NCBI GenBank assembly: GCA_017309275.1
Contig: JAFKLT010000030.1
Span: 124,001-188,000, forward strand
Length of the DNA stretch: 64,000 nt
Direction of reading: 5' to 3'
Source: Sphingomonadales bacterium
GTDB taxonomy: Bacteria > Pseudomonadota > Alphaproteobacteria > Sphingomonadales > Sphingomonadaceae
Made by a program: the position numbers and the translations under genes. This document shows, one piece after another, positions 26,739-35,495 of this stretch. Under the pieces are notes generated by a model, which was not told the DNA's origin, made no database searches, and saw nothing but the letters and a program-made list of their open reading frames with translations. The first letter of the stretch is position 1. Each line of letters opens with the position of its first letter.

Positions 26739-27911
26739 TTACCACCTGTTGGTACGCGCCCATCGGTCGACGATCCGGTCGCCGCCTGCAACCACCCAAT
26801 AGTCCTCATAGGCCGCCGCCGTCATGTCCGCGTGATTGGGCAATATCCGAAGACGGCCACCTATCGGGAATTGCTCGAAGGCCAGTGGCGATCCGTCCAT
26901 CGACGTCACCAAGCCAAGTTCCTGGCTGACCGTTGCGACGTGAAGCCCCTGCAAGATCGCGCCCTCCTCGTCGCACACCAGCCCAAAACCGGCATCGAAT
27001 GAACGCCCCTGCGTGCTGCGATCCTTCGACAGGGCGAGGCCGCCGGCATCGATAGTGAGGCGGTTCAGATCAGGGTTTGCGCCAATGACGGTGGTCAGCA
27101 CGGTCAGGGCGATGTCTGTCTGCGCACAGGCACCGATGCCCGCCTGGAACAGGTCCTGGAAGGTGTAGACGCCGCAGCGCGCCTCCGTGACGCCCGTCAG
27201 ATTATGGGCATGCAACACGGCGGGGGTCGAGCCGAAGCTGAGTCCCGGGCAGTCGATCCCCTTCGCTTCCAGCCATCGCGCCGTCTCAACAAGCGCCCGG
27301 CGATGCGATTCGGTCAGCGCGGCGGCGGACTGGGTATCGGGGCAATTATAGGATGCGCCGCCATAGGACATGAGCCCTGCGAAGCGCAGTGACGGATCGG
27401 TCGCGATGAAGCGGACCAAGGCTTCGAAGTCCGGGTGCGACGGCTCGATGCCGGTCCTGTAATGATCGACGTCGATTTCGACCCACAGCGTCAGCACGGC
27501 GCCGCATTCGCGCGCGGCATGCGCGGTCGCACGGGCGGCAGCGAGCGAATCGGTAAGGAGCGACAAGGCCACCCCGGCTTCCACCAGCTTGGCGGCACGG
27601 GCGACTTTGTGCGGATCGATCGGCACCGCATAGAAAATATCGCCATAGCCCGCCTCGGCCAGATATTCGGCCTCCTGCAGCGTCGACACGGTAAATCCCG
27701 CAGCGCCTGCTGCGGCGAGGCGCGCGGCGACTGGCAGCGACTTGGGCGTCTTGACGTGCGGGCGAAGTCCGACCCCCAGTTCGCGGCAACGATCGGCCAT
27801 GCGAACGATATTGCGGTCGAGCGTCGGCAGGTCGAGCACAAGCGATGGCGTCGCAACCTGTCCCAGCCTTGCGGGCTGGCCCGCCGCCTTTGTGTCGTCT
27901 TGCGTCCTCAT
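26739..27911 (-). CDS. D-threonine aldolase/DSD1-family PLP enzyme with an aldolase-type metal site
   Basis: A fold-type III PLP enzyme of 390 residues. The alanine-racemase-like barrel carries the PLP lysine Lys54 in LRPHVKTPKS; GLMSYGGASYN and GSTPAVLH line the cofactor. The C-terminal domain holds the metal site in RILPNHADMTAAAY, His360 and Asp362. D-threonine aldolases and the beta-hydroxyaspartate aldolase BhcC use His-x-Asp, while D-serine dehydratases use His-x-Cys, so an aldolase on a D-threo or erythro beta-hydroxy amino acid is favoured. I chose the ATG at 27909-27911 because a GGGAG site lies 8 nt upstream. It is divergent from the first POT transporter operon (175-bp gap), which suggests shared control. 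Confidence 0.85.
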   Translation of the reverse strand: MRTQDDTKAAGQPARLGQVATPSLVLDLPTLDRNIVRMADRCRELGVGLRPHVKTPKSLPVAARLAAAGAAGFTVSTLQEAEYLAEAGYGDIFYAVPIDPHKVARAAKLVEAGVALSLLTDSLAAARATAHAARECGAVLTLWVEIDVDHYRTGIEPSHPDFEALVRFIATDPSLRFAGLMSYGGASYNCPDTQSAAALTESHRRALVETARWLEAKGIDCPGLSFGSTPAVLHAHNLTGVTEARCGVYTFQDLFQAGIGACAQTDIALTVLTTVIGANPDLNRLTIDAGGLALSKDRSTQGRSFDAGFGLVCDEEGAILQGLHVATVSQELGLVTSMDGSPLAFEQFPIGGRLRILPNHADMTAAAYEDYWVVAGGDRIVDRWARTNRW

Positions 27912-28086
27912 ATCTGTTGCTCCCTGCTGCAGGCTTCGGCCGGTGTTCCGCATCCGCTTGCCCGATAGGCGCAATAGTGCCGAAATTTGTTCGGCACGCC
28001 ACGCGAACGGGCGGCAACTATTCGGCGCAAGCTTCCTATCATTCCCAGGCCCGCGGCGATCCGGGACACGAGGGAAAGGGAAGTTC

Positions 28087-29418
28087 ATGGCGACACAGGG
28101 GCGCAACCCGCCGGGCGTCTACCTGCTCTCGGCAACCGAGATGTGGGAGCGCTTCAGCTATTATGCCCTCGCCGGCCTGCTGGCGCTGTTTCTCTCCGCG
28201 CCGATCGCCGACGGCGGCTTTGGATGGCGCCCCGAACAGGCGGTCCAACTGTTCGGTCTGGTCAGCGGCCTCGCCTTCGCGACACCGGCGATTGGTGGAT
28301 GGCTGGTAAGCCGTTGGATCGGCGAACAGACCGCAATCCTCGCGGGCGGCATCGCGATCGCATTCGGGCAGATCGCGCTCGCTTTCGTGGCCGCGCGGGG
28401 CCCCGGCGCCGATGGCTCCATCCCGCTTTTCTGGACGGCGCTCGCGGCGATCGTCGGCGGCACCGCGCTGCTCAAACCGGCGGTCTCGGCCGCCGTCGGC
28501 CTGCTCTATGCCCCCCGCGATGCACGGCGTGGGTCCGGCTATGCCATTTTCATGACCGGCGTCTGGGCCGGCTCCTTTCTGTCGAACTTAATCGCCGGAT
28601 CGATCGGCGAATGGTTCGGCTGGCATTGGGGATTTCTGACTGCCGGCGCCGGGATGGCTTTCGGAACCCTGTTGTTCGTCGGGTTTCGCGGACGCTGGCT
28701 GGTCGAATTGCGCCCGCCCGCGGCGACGAATGCCGAGCCTGCCCAGGCAAAGCCGCCACTGACACGGGATCAGCGCACCGCGCTGGGCGGGCTGGCGCTC
28801 ATCAGCCTTTTCACGGTCGCCTATGCGACGCTCTTTTATCAGAAGGGCGGCTTCCTCAACCTGCTGGTAAAGGGCGACGTGGACCGTATGATCGGCGCCT
28901 TCACGGTCCCGGCGACCTGGTTTCTCAGCATCAGTACCGGGGTGTTCATCCTGGCAACGCCGGTTTTCGCGGCGCTGTGGAACCACCGGATCGCGCGCGG
29001 AGGCACCGCGCCGGACGTCTGCATCAGCCTGGTCATCGGCCTTGCGCTGCTCGCCGGCGGATATGCGATGTTCGCCGCCGGATACGCGTTTTCGGACGGC
29101 GCAGCCGTGCCGATGCTATGGTTTGTCGCGGGCTATATCTTCTTCGGTCTCGCCGACATCTTTATCTGGCCGCCCCAGATCGCGCTCGCGAGCACGCTGG
29201 CGCCACCCCACCTCGCTAGCTTCGTCATCGGCCTCTGGTATGTCTCGATCGGCGTGGGCAGCTATGCCTCCGGGCTGGTCGGCGCATCGTTGGTGGGTAG
29301 CCCTCCCCTGTACGCGCTGGTCGGGCTGGGTGCGACGATCGGGATTTTCTCGCTCGCCGCCCTGGCGGCGCGGCCTGCCCTCCTCTCCCGCATCAATCAA
29401 GGAAGCGATCGCCCATGA
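28087..29418 (+). CDS. POT/PTR-family proton-coupled oligopeptide transporter (first copy)
   Basis: Imports di- and tripeptides with protons across the inner membrane. The POT signature ExxERFxYY is present at residues about 16-26 (TEMWERFSYYALAG). About 12 hydrophobic segments follow, including LLKPAVSAAVGLLY, the counterpart of the second POT motif. At 443 residues it is shorter than the usual 480-520. I chose the ATG at 28087 because it opens directly into the signature and follows a GAAAGGGAA purine tract. The stop overlaps the M24 gene by 4 bp (ATGA). It leads an operon of four further peptide hydrolases, so its cargo is probably their substrate. Confidence 0.92.
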   Translation: MATQGRNPPGVYLLSATEMWERFSYYALAGLLALFLSAPIADGGFGWRPEQAVQLFGLVSGLAFATPAIGGWLVSRWIGEQTAILAGGIAIAFGQIALAFVAARGPGADGSIPLFWTALAAIVGGTALLKPAVSAAVGLLYAPRDARRGSGYAIFMTGVWAGSFLSNLIAGSIGEWFGWHWGFLTAGAGMAFGTLLFVGFRGRWLVELRPPAATNAEPAQAKPPLTRDQRTALGGLALISLFTVAYATLFYQKGGFLNLLVKGDVDRMIGAFTVPATWFLSISTGVFILATPVFAALWNHRIARGGTAPDVCISLVIGLALLAGGYAMFAAGYAFSDGAAVPMLWFVAGYIFFGLADIFIWPPQIALASTLAPPHLASFVIGLWYVSIGVGSYASGLVGASLVGSPPLYALVGLGATIGIFSLAALAARPALLSRINQGSDRP

Positions 29419-30593
29419 CGCGCGCAATGCATTTCGACGAGATCGAATATGGGCGGCGCCAGACGAAAGTTCGTCAGGCGATGGCCGCACGCGGCATCGA
29501 CCTGCTCGTCGTGTCGGACCCCTGCAACCTCTATTATCTGAGCGGCTATGACGCCTGGTCCTTCTATGTGCCGCAAGTCCTGTTGCTGGGTATCGAGGAC
29601 CGGCCGGTGTGGATCGGCCGGGCGATGGACGCAGCGGGCGCCGCGATCACGACGCGCCTGCCCGCCGACGACATCCGCGCCTATGGCGACGAATATGTCC
29701 AGTCGGCAACGCGGCATCCGGTCGATTTCATCGTCGAGGAAATCAAGGCGCGCGGTTGGCGATCGGCGCGGATCGGACTGGAGATCGGCAATTATTATCT
29801 GGGCGCGCGGGCCTATCTCGCCTTTGCCGACGCCTTTGCGTCCGACAAGATCGTCGATGCCAGCCTGCTGGTGAACTGGGTACGGTCGGTCAAGTCGCCC
29901 GCCGAACTGGATTATATGCGGCAGGCCGCGCGCATCGTCGAAGGCGCGATGCAGGCCGCCTATGACATCATCCGCCCCGGCGTCCGCGAATGCGACGCGG
30001 CGGCGGAAATCTATCGTGCACTGATCGGCGGCACGGCGGAATATGGCGGCAATTACGCGAGCAGTCCGCCCCTGATGCCTTCGGGCGATCAGGTCCACAC
30101 CCCGCATCTGTCGTGGACCGACCAGCCCTATCGGCCGGGAGCGCAGGTCAATCTGGAGCTGGTCGCCTCACGGCATCGCTATCACACGCCGCTGGGCCGT
30201 TCGGTCCTGCTGGGCGAGGCTTCGCCGGAGATGCGGCGGCTGGAGGCCGCGCTGTGCGACGGGATCGAAGCGGCGCTCGCCTTCATCCGGCCCGGCGTCA
30301 CCGCGGCGGAGATCGACGCGACATGGCAGGCGGCGGCTGGCCGCCACGGCATCCAGAAGGCCGCGCGGTGCGGCTATTCGATCGGCATCGCCTATCCGCC
30401 GACCTTCGGCGAACAGACGATCAGCATCCGTCCGGGCGACCAGACGGTCATGCAGCCGGGCATGACTTTGCATCTGATGCCCGCCGTATGGCTGGGGTCG
30501 GAAAGCCTGGTGATGACCGAGCCCTTCGTCGTGACCGACGAGGGCGCCGAATGCCTGTGCCGCTTCCCGAGGCGCCTCGAGGTCATCCGTTGA
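29415..30593 (+). CDS. M24-family creatinase/ectoine-hydrolase-like enzyme (EutD/DoeA-like), first copy
   Basis: A cytosolic pita-bread-fold hydrolase of 392 residues. An N-terminal creatinase domain (GIDLLVVSDPCNLYYLSGYD) precedes the catalytic domain. The His of HTPHLSWTDQP is kept, but the usual two metal-binding Asp residues are replaced in VNLELVASRHRYHTPLGRSV and the canonical His/Glu metal ligands are altered in GYSIGIAYPPTFGEQT. This pattern fits creatinase and ectoine hydrolase, which work without metal, better than aminopeptidase P. The end (LHLMPAVW, MTEPFVVTDEGAE) also matches that group. It is coupled by overlap to the POT transporter upstream and the S9 peptidase downstream. It probably opens a cyclic amidine, amide or imide-like bond; the substrate is not known. 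Confidence 0.85.
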   Translation: MTRAMHFDEIEYGRRQTKVRQAMAARGIDLLVVSDPCNLYYLSGYDAWSFYVPQVLLLGIEDRPVWIGRAMDAAGAAITTRLPADDIRAYGDEYVQSATRHPVDFIVEEIKARGWRSARIGLEIGNYYLGARAYLAFADAFASDKIVDASLLVNWVRSVKSPAELDYMRQAARIVEGAMQAAYDIIRPGVRECDAAAEIYRALIGGTAEYGGNYASSPPLMPSGDQVHTPHLSWTDQPYRPGAQVNLELVASRHRYHTPLGRSVLLGEASPEMRRLEAALCDGIEAALAFIRPGVTAAEIDATWQAAAGRHGIQKAARCGYSIGIAYPPTFGEQTISIRPGDQTVMQPGMTLHLMPAVWLGSESLVMTEPFVVTDEGAECLCRFPRRLEVIR

Positions 30594-32764
30594 TCGCCGC
30601 CGTCCTGCTTGCGGCAGCGACCGCCGGGGCGTGCCCGATCGACGAGCGAATGGCGCGCGCCGAACGCCTGACGCCGGAGGCTCTGGCGCCGCTTACGGAC
30701 GGCGTCCCGACGCAGCGCGGCTACCGCCCCGGCGGCTCCGGCCTGGCGCCCTATGCCGACGTTCACTGGATCGACACCCAACGCTTCTGGTACGAAACGA
30801 AGCGCAAGGGCGCGCGCGAGATCGTCGTCGTCGATCCGCTTTCGGGAGGGCGCAGGGTCCTTCCCGTCGCGGGAAGCGGGCCGGTGCGGTTCGACCCTGC
30901 CTCGGGCGTCGTCGTACCGGACGCCGCGCCATCGTCGCCGGCGGCGGTTTCGCCCGATGGCCGCTTCAGCGCCTGGGTAACGGCCCATGATCTGTGGGTG
31001 GCGGCAAAGGGGGCTCGCAAACGTCAGATCACGCGCGATGGCGGGCCGTGGTACAGTTTCGACCCCGGCCTGGCGCGCAGCAACCCCGTCGAAAGCGACG
31101 CTTCGGGCGCCGCGCCGCGCGTCCACTGGATCGGGACGGGGCCGTGGTTCTGGATCGAACGGCTCGACCAGCGGCGTGTCCGCGACATCTGGCTCGCCGA
31201 TACGCTCGCGGCCGAAGGACCGACGGTCCGACGGCAAAAAATGCCCTATCCGGGCGACAGCGAATTGCCGCGGCCGGAGATCTGGCTGGCGAACGCCGAA
31301 AGCGGGGGCGCGCATCGCATCGCCGCCGATGGTTGGGACTATCTGGGCAATATGGACATCGGGATGGGCGGGATCGCGCCGTCCCGCGACGGGCGCCAGC
31401 TGTTGTTCATGCGCCTGAACCGCGGCTACGACCGGATCGAGCTTGCCGCCGCGACGGTGGCCGACGGGCGCGTGCGGACCCTGCTTCGCGAACCGCCGGG
31501 CGCGTCGGGGGTGCGCTATCCGGAATTCGCCGAGCTGGCGGACGGTTTCCTGTGGAAATCCGACCGCGACGGCTGGGCGCATTATTATCGCTATGACCGA
31601 TCGGGCCGGCTGATCCGGCAGGTGACGCAAGGCGCCTTTTCGGTGGACCGGATCGTGCACGTCGACGAAGCGCGCGGCGAGATGCTGTTCACCGCCTTTG
31701 CCGATACCAAGGGCAGCAGCGGCCGATCGCAATTGCACCGCGTCCGGCTCGACGGCAGCGACCTGCGCCGCATCGACCAGGACGACGCGACGCATATCGT
31801 CCAGGCCAGCCCCGACGGCGCCTTCATCGTCGACACGGTCGTCCGCCCCGACGCGATGCCGAAGATGCTGCTCCGCGACCGCGAGGGGCGCCAACTGGCG
31901 CTGCTGGAGGAAGCCGATCGCGACGCATTCGAACGGCAGGGTTGGCGCCCCCCGATTCCGCTCGATCTGGTCGCCGCCGACGGGCGGGAGCGGATCGAGG
32001 GGATGATGTGGCTGCCGCCGTCTCTGGACAGGGCCGCCCGCCTTCCCGTGATCGTCCAGGCCTATCCCGGCCCGTCGAACGATGTCGTGCCGACCGGCTT
32101 CGTGCCCGCGCACCCCAATGCCGCGCTGGCCGAACTCGGCTTTGCGGTCGTCACCTTCGGCCAGCGCGGCGGCGCGCCCACGCGTGGCAAAACCTATCAA
32201 TTTTTTGCGCGCGAGCCGGGCCGGATGCGCGACTATCCGATTGCCGACAATGCCGCGGCGCTGACGCAACTGGCGCAACGCTTTCCATTCGTCGATCTCG
32301 ACCGGGTCGGCATCTGGGGCCGGTCGGGCGGCGGTTTCATGGCCACGACCGCGATGCTGCAGCGCCCCGACCTCTACAAGGTCGGCGTCGCGATCGCGGG
32401 AAACCACGACAATAATATCTATGAGCAGAATTCGACCGAGTTCAATTTCGGCCGCTCGCCAGATCCCTATCCGACGAACGCCGCGATCGCGGGGCAGCTA
32501 CGCGGCAAGCTGTTGCTGGTGCATGGCGACATGGACGAGGATGTCCATGTCGCGCACAGCCTGCGGCTCGTCCGAAGCCTGATCGATGCCGGCAAGCGCT
32601 TCGACCTGCTCATCCTGCCGGGCGAAGGTCATTCGGACTATAGGCCGGCGACCGAACGCTATCTGCGCCAGCGGACGTGGGACTATTTCCTTCAGCATCT
32701 CCTCGGGCTTCCAGCCTGCGAGGGCGCCGACCTTGGCGCGCCGACCGGCGCCGCACATCCATAG
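30551..32764 (+). CDS. S9-family (DPP-IV-like) serine peptidase, secreted
   Basis: A 737-residue peptidase with a beta-propeller followed by an alpha/beta hydrolase domain. Active-site features are Ser592 in GIWGRSGGGFM, Asp in LVHGDMDEDVHVAHS and His in LPGEGHSDYRP. A signal peptide (LIAAVLLAAATAGA) indicates periplasmic action. Start choice is uncertain: ATG at 30551, which has GAGG 7 nt upstream and gives a charged leader, overlaps the M24 gene by 43 bp. A TTG at 30590 also has GAGG upstream and overlaps by 4 bp (TTGA). It likely releases dipeptides from N-termini of peptides for the POT transporter. Confidence 0.88.
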   Translation: MPVPLPEAPRGHPLIAAVLLAAATAGACPIDERMARAERLTPEALAPLTDGVPTQRGYRPGGSGLAPYADVHWIDTQRFWYETKRKGAREIVVVDPLSGGRRVLPVAGSGPVRFDPASGVVVPDAAPSSPAAVSPDGRFSAWVTAHDLWVAAKGARKRQITRDGGPWYSFDPGLARSNPVESDASGAAPRVHWIGTGPWFWIERLDQRRVRDIWLADTLAAEGPTVRRQKMPYPGDSELPRPEIWLANAESGGAHRIAADGWDYLGNMDIGMGGIAPSRDGRQLLFMRLNRGYDRIELAAATVADGRVRTLLREPPGASGVRYPEFAELADGFLWKSDRDGWAHYYRYDRSGRLIRQVTQGAFSVDRIVHVDEARGEMLFTAFADTKGSSGRSQLHRVRLDGSDLRRIDQDDATHIVQASPDGAFIVDTVVRPDAMPKMLLRDREGRQLALLEEADRDAFERQGWRPPIPLDLVAADGRERIEGMMWLPPSLDRAARLPVIVQAYPGPSNDVVPTGFVPAHPNAALAELGFAVVTFGQRGGAPTRGKTYQFFAREPGRMRDYPIADNAAALTQLAQRFPFVDLDRVGIWGRSGGGFMATTAMLQRPDLYKVGVAIAGNHDNNIYEQNSTEFNFGRSPDPYPTNAAIAGQLRGKLLLVHGDMDEDVHVAHSLRLVRSLIDAGKRFDLLILPGEGHSDYRPATERYLRQRTWDYFLQHLLGLPACEGADLGAPTGAAHP

Positions 32765-32774
32765 GAGTTCGACA

Positions 32775-34277
32775 ATGACCATCACGCGCCGCGCGCGCCA
32801 TATCCTCGTCGCCGGCCTGGCGGCGCTTCTGCTTCCGACCTCCGCCCATGCCGAAGAGCGGCAACTGGTGCTGCGAAACGTCACGGTCATAGATCCGGCG
32901 GCGACGACCGCCGACGGCGCGCGACTGGAGGGACGGACCATCGTGATCGCGGGTTCGCGCATCGAAGCGATCCTTCCCCCCGAAAGCCCCGTACCGGCCG
33001 ATGCACACATCGTCGACGCCGCCGGAAAGTTCGCGGTGCCCGCCTTTTGGGACATGCATGCGCATGTTCCCGGCGATCCCGTTCGGGCGCGCGCCGCGCT
33101 GCATATGCAGTTCGCCAACGGCGTGCTGCATATGCGCGACATGGGAACCGACCTGTCGCTGGCCGAGATCAAACAGCTCATGGCCGCGACGGCAAGGCGC
33201 GACGCGCCGCTCGCGCGGATCATCGCCACGCCCTGGCACATCGCCGACGGACGCGACGAGCGCCGCACCCCGACCGGCGGAGATGCAGCGCGGTTCCAGA
33301 TCGAGAACAAGCGTGAGGCGAACGGCCTGGTCGATTTCGTCCATCGACAGGGGATCAATTTCCTCAAGCCTTATGATTCGATGTCAGCGGAGAGCTTTCG
33401 CGCGCTTGCCAAAGCAGCCCGAAAGCAGGGCATCGCGGTGAGCGGCCATATCCCCCGACAGATTACGGTCAGCGAGGCGATCGCGCTCGGCCAGGTGGCG
33501 ATCGAACATGCGCAGTCGCTGACCTGGGCCTGCGCGCCGATACCCGATACCGTACGGCGCGACTATTATCTGGCGGATCCCAGGCGGCGCTTCGAACGCA
33601 ACCTCGCTTACCCAGCCTTCGCCGCCTTCACCGCCGATACGGTCGATCGTTATGACGAAACCGCATGCCGGGCGTTGCTGAAGACGATGGCGGAACGACA
33701 GGTTCGCTATGTTCCCACGCTGGTTACGCGGCGCTTCGACGTTCTCGCGGCTTTCCGCGAGTATCGCGACGATCCGCTGCTCGCCTATATCGACGCGGAC
33801 ACCCGCAAGGACTGGGCTCGCGACGCCGCCAACTATGCCGCGCTCGATACGGCGACGCGCGTGGCGCTGTATCGCTTCCTGCTCCATGCGATGGCGCTGA
33901 CGGTGGAGGCCCATCGCGCGGGGGTCCCGATTCTGGTCGGCTCGGATTCGCCGGATTCCTACATATTCCCCGGTTTCTCGTACCATCTTGAAATGGAGAT
34001 GCTCGCCGAAGCCGGCCTGCCGCCGCTCGCCATACTCAAGGCAGCAACGCTGGAGGCGGCCCGGTTCGCGAAGGACGAAGCGGACTACGGCACCATCGCG
34101 CCGAACCGCGTGGCCGACATATTGCTTCTCGATGCCGATCCGCTTGCGGACATATCGAACACGCGCCGTATCGATGCGGTCATCGCGGCAGGCAAATATT
34201 GGGATCGCGCAGCACTCGACGCGCTTCTGGCGGACGCTCGCGCCACGGCCGCAAGCGCCGGAAGCGACCGCGAATGA
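32775..34277 (+). CDS. Secreted amidohydrolase, Xaa-Pro/Xaa-Arg dipeptidase-like
   Basis: A 500-residue metal-dependent amidohydrolase with a signal peptide (RRARHILVAGLAALLLPTSAHA). The metal motif FWDMHAHVPGD (HxH), a lysine in FLKPYDSMS that may be carboxylated, His in VSGHIPR and IEHAQSL, and the late Asp in LVGSDSPDSY define the family. Related secreted enzymes of Caulobacterales and Sphingomonadales act as dipeptidases or carboxypeptidases. An AGGAG site lies 7 nt before the ATG at 32775. It overlaps the DUF2817 gene by 4 bp. The most likely role is cleavage of C-terminal residues of small peptides in the periplasm; the exact specificity is unknown. Confidence 0.86.
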   Translation: MTITRRARHILVAGLAALLLPTSAHAEERQLVLRNVTVIDPAATTADGARLEGRTIVIAGSRIEAILPPESPVPADAHIVDAAGKFAVPAFWDMHAHVPGDPVRARAALHMQFANGVLHMRDMGTDLSLAEIKQLMAATARRDAPLARIIATPWHIADGRDERRTPTGGDAARFQIENKREANGLVDFVHRQGINFLKPYDSMSAESFRALAKAARKQGIAVSGHIPRQITVSEAIALGQVAIEHAQSLTWACAPIPDTVRRDYYLADPRRRFERNLAYPAFAAFTADTVDRYDETACRALLKTMAERQVRYVPTLVTRRFDVLAAFREYRDDPLLAYIDADTRKDWARDAANYAALDTATRVALYRFLLHAMALTVEAHRAGVPILVGSDSPDSYIFPGFSYHLEMEMLAEAGLPPLAILKAATLEAARFAKDEADYGTIAPNRVADILLLDADPLADISNTRRIDAVIAAGKYWDRAALDALLADARATAASAGSDRE

Positions 34278-35371
34278 CACCCGACATCGCCCATGCCGCC
34301 GCCCACAGCTTTGCCGCCAGCTATCAAGAGGCTCGCGGTCGTTTTCTCGCAGCAACAAGCGGCACCTCGCGAGCCTATGCCCTCGATGCGCCCGGCCCCG
34401 ATGGCGAAATACTCCATACCGATTGCTGCTGGATCGGTCCGCCCGATGCGGAACGGGTGATCGTCATCCTTTCGGCGACGCACGGGATCGAGGGCTATTG
34501 CGGATCGGGCGTGCAGGTCGACTGGCTGACCTCCGACGCACGGGCGCGGCTGGCCGAGGATCAGGCCGTCCTGCTTGTCCACGGGCTGAACGCCCATGGC
34601 TTTGCCTGGGATCGCCGCGTCACCGAGGAGGGATGCGACCTCAACCGCAACTGCATCGATTTCGCCCGGACGGTTCCAGCCAATCCCGCCTATGAGGAAT
34701 TGGCCCCGTTTCTCGTTCCGCCTGCGCTCGACTCGGCAACGCTGGCAAAGGCCGAACACGCGCTCGGCGCCTATCGCGACACACACGGCCAGCGCGCGTT
34801 CGACATCGCGGTCAAGAGCGGACAATATGGCGACCGCTTCGGCATGTTCTTCGGCGGCACCGGTCCGTCGTCGGCGCGACTGCTGCTCGAACAGATTATC
34901 GGCGACTATCGGCTGACCGAACGGCGTTTCGTCACGATCCTCGACATCCACACGGGCCTTGGCCCCTTCGGCTATGGCGAACCGCAGAGCGAGCATGATC
35001 CGGCGAGCCTTTCGCACCGGCTGGCCGCCGATCTGTTCGGCCCTTCGCTGACCTCGCCCGATCTCGGTTCTTCGTTCGCGGTGCCCGTGACGGGAACGCT
35101 GCAGATGCTGTGGGAGCGTTTTCTGGGCGACGGCAATCATGTCTATATCTGCCTCGAATATGGCGTTTTCGAGCAGGCGGGAAACCGCGCGGCGTATCGC
35201 CTCGATCATTGGCACCACCGCTATGGCGGCGGCGATCCACACAGCGAGCAAGGGCAACGCGTCCGCAAGACGATGCGCGATCAATTCTACTCCGACCGCC
35301 AAGACTGGCGCGAGATGATCATATTCAGAGCGCGACAGATTTTCGGTCAGGCACTCGCAGCGGGCGCCTGA
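34274..35371 (+). CDS. DUF2817 protein, M14-like zinc carboxypeptidase or deacylase
   Basis: A cytosolic 365-residue protein. Zinc ligands of the M14 type are visible: HxxE in ATHGIEGYCGSG and the later His in ILDIHTGLGPFG. A catalytic Glu is likely in ICLEYGVFEQ. NAHGFAWDRRV and DLNRNCIDF match the N-P-x-G and L-N-R-N blocks of M14 enzymes. It is the last gene of the first transporter operon and is translationally coupled to the amidohydrolase (ATGA). DUF2817 members have little biochemistry. An amide-bond hydrolase acting on imported peptides or acylated amino acids is the best guess. Confidence 0.85.
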   Translation: MTPDIAHAAAHSFAASYQEARGRFLAATSGTSRAYALDAPGPDGEILHTDCCWIGPPDAERVIVILSATHGIEGYCGSGVQVDWLTSDARARLAEDQAVLLVHGLNAHGFAWDRRVTEEGCDLNRNCIDFARTVPANPAYEELAPFLVPPALDSATLAKAEHALGAYRDTHGQRAFDIAVKSGQYGDRFGMFFGGTGPSSARLLLEQIIGDYRLTERRFVTILDIHTGLGPFGYGEPQSEHDPASLSHRLAADLFGPSLTSPDLGSSFAVPVTGTLQMLWERFLGDGNHVYICLEYGVFEQAGNRAAYRLDHWHHRYGGGDPHSEQGQRVRKTMRDQFYSDRQDWREMIIFRARQIFGQALAAGA

Positions 35372-35495
35372 TAATGACCGACAAGATCGCGAACCGGCTT
35401 CCCTTACGCTGACGATTATTCGGACCAGCGGAGCCATCGCCGGACGAACGACGTGTCGCACCATGCGATGGAACGCCGGTGAAGGAGGACAAGAC

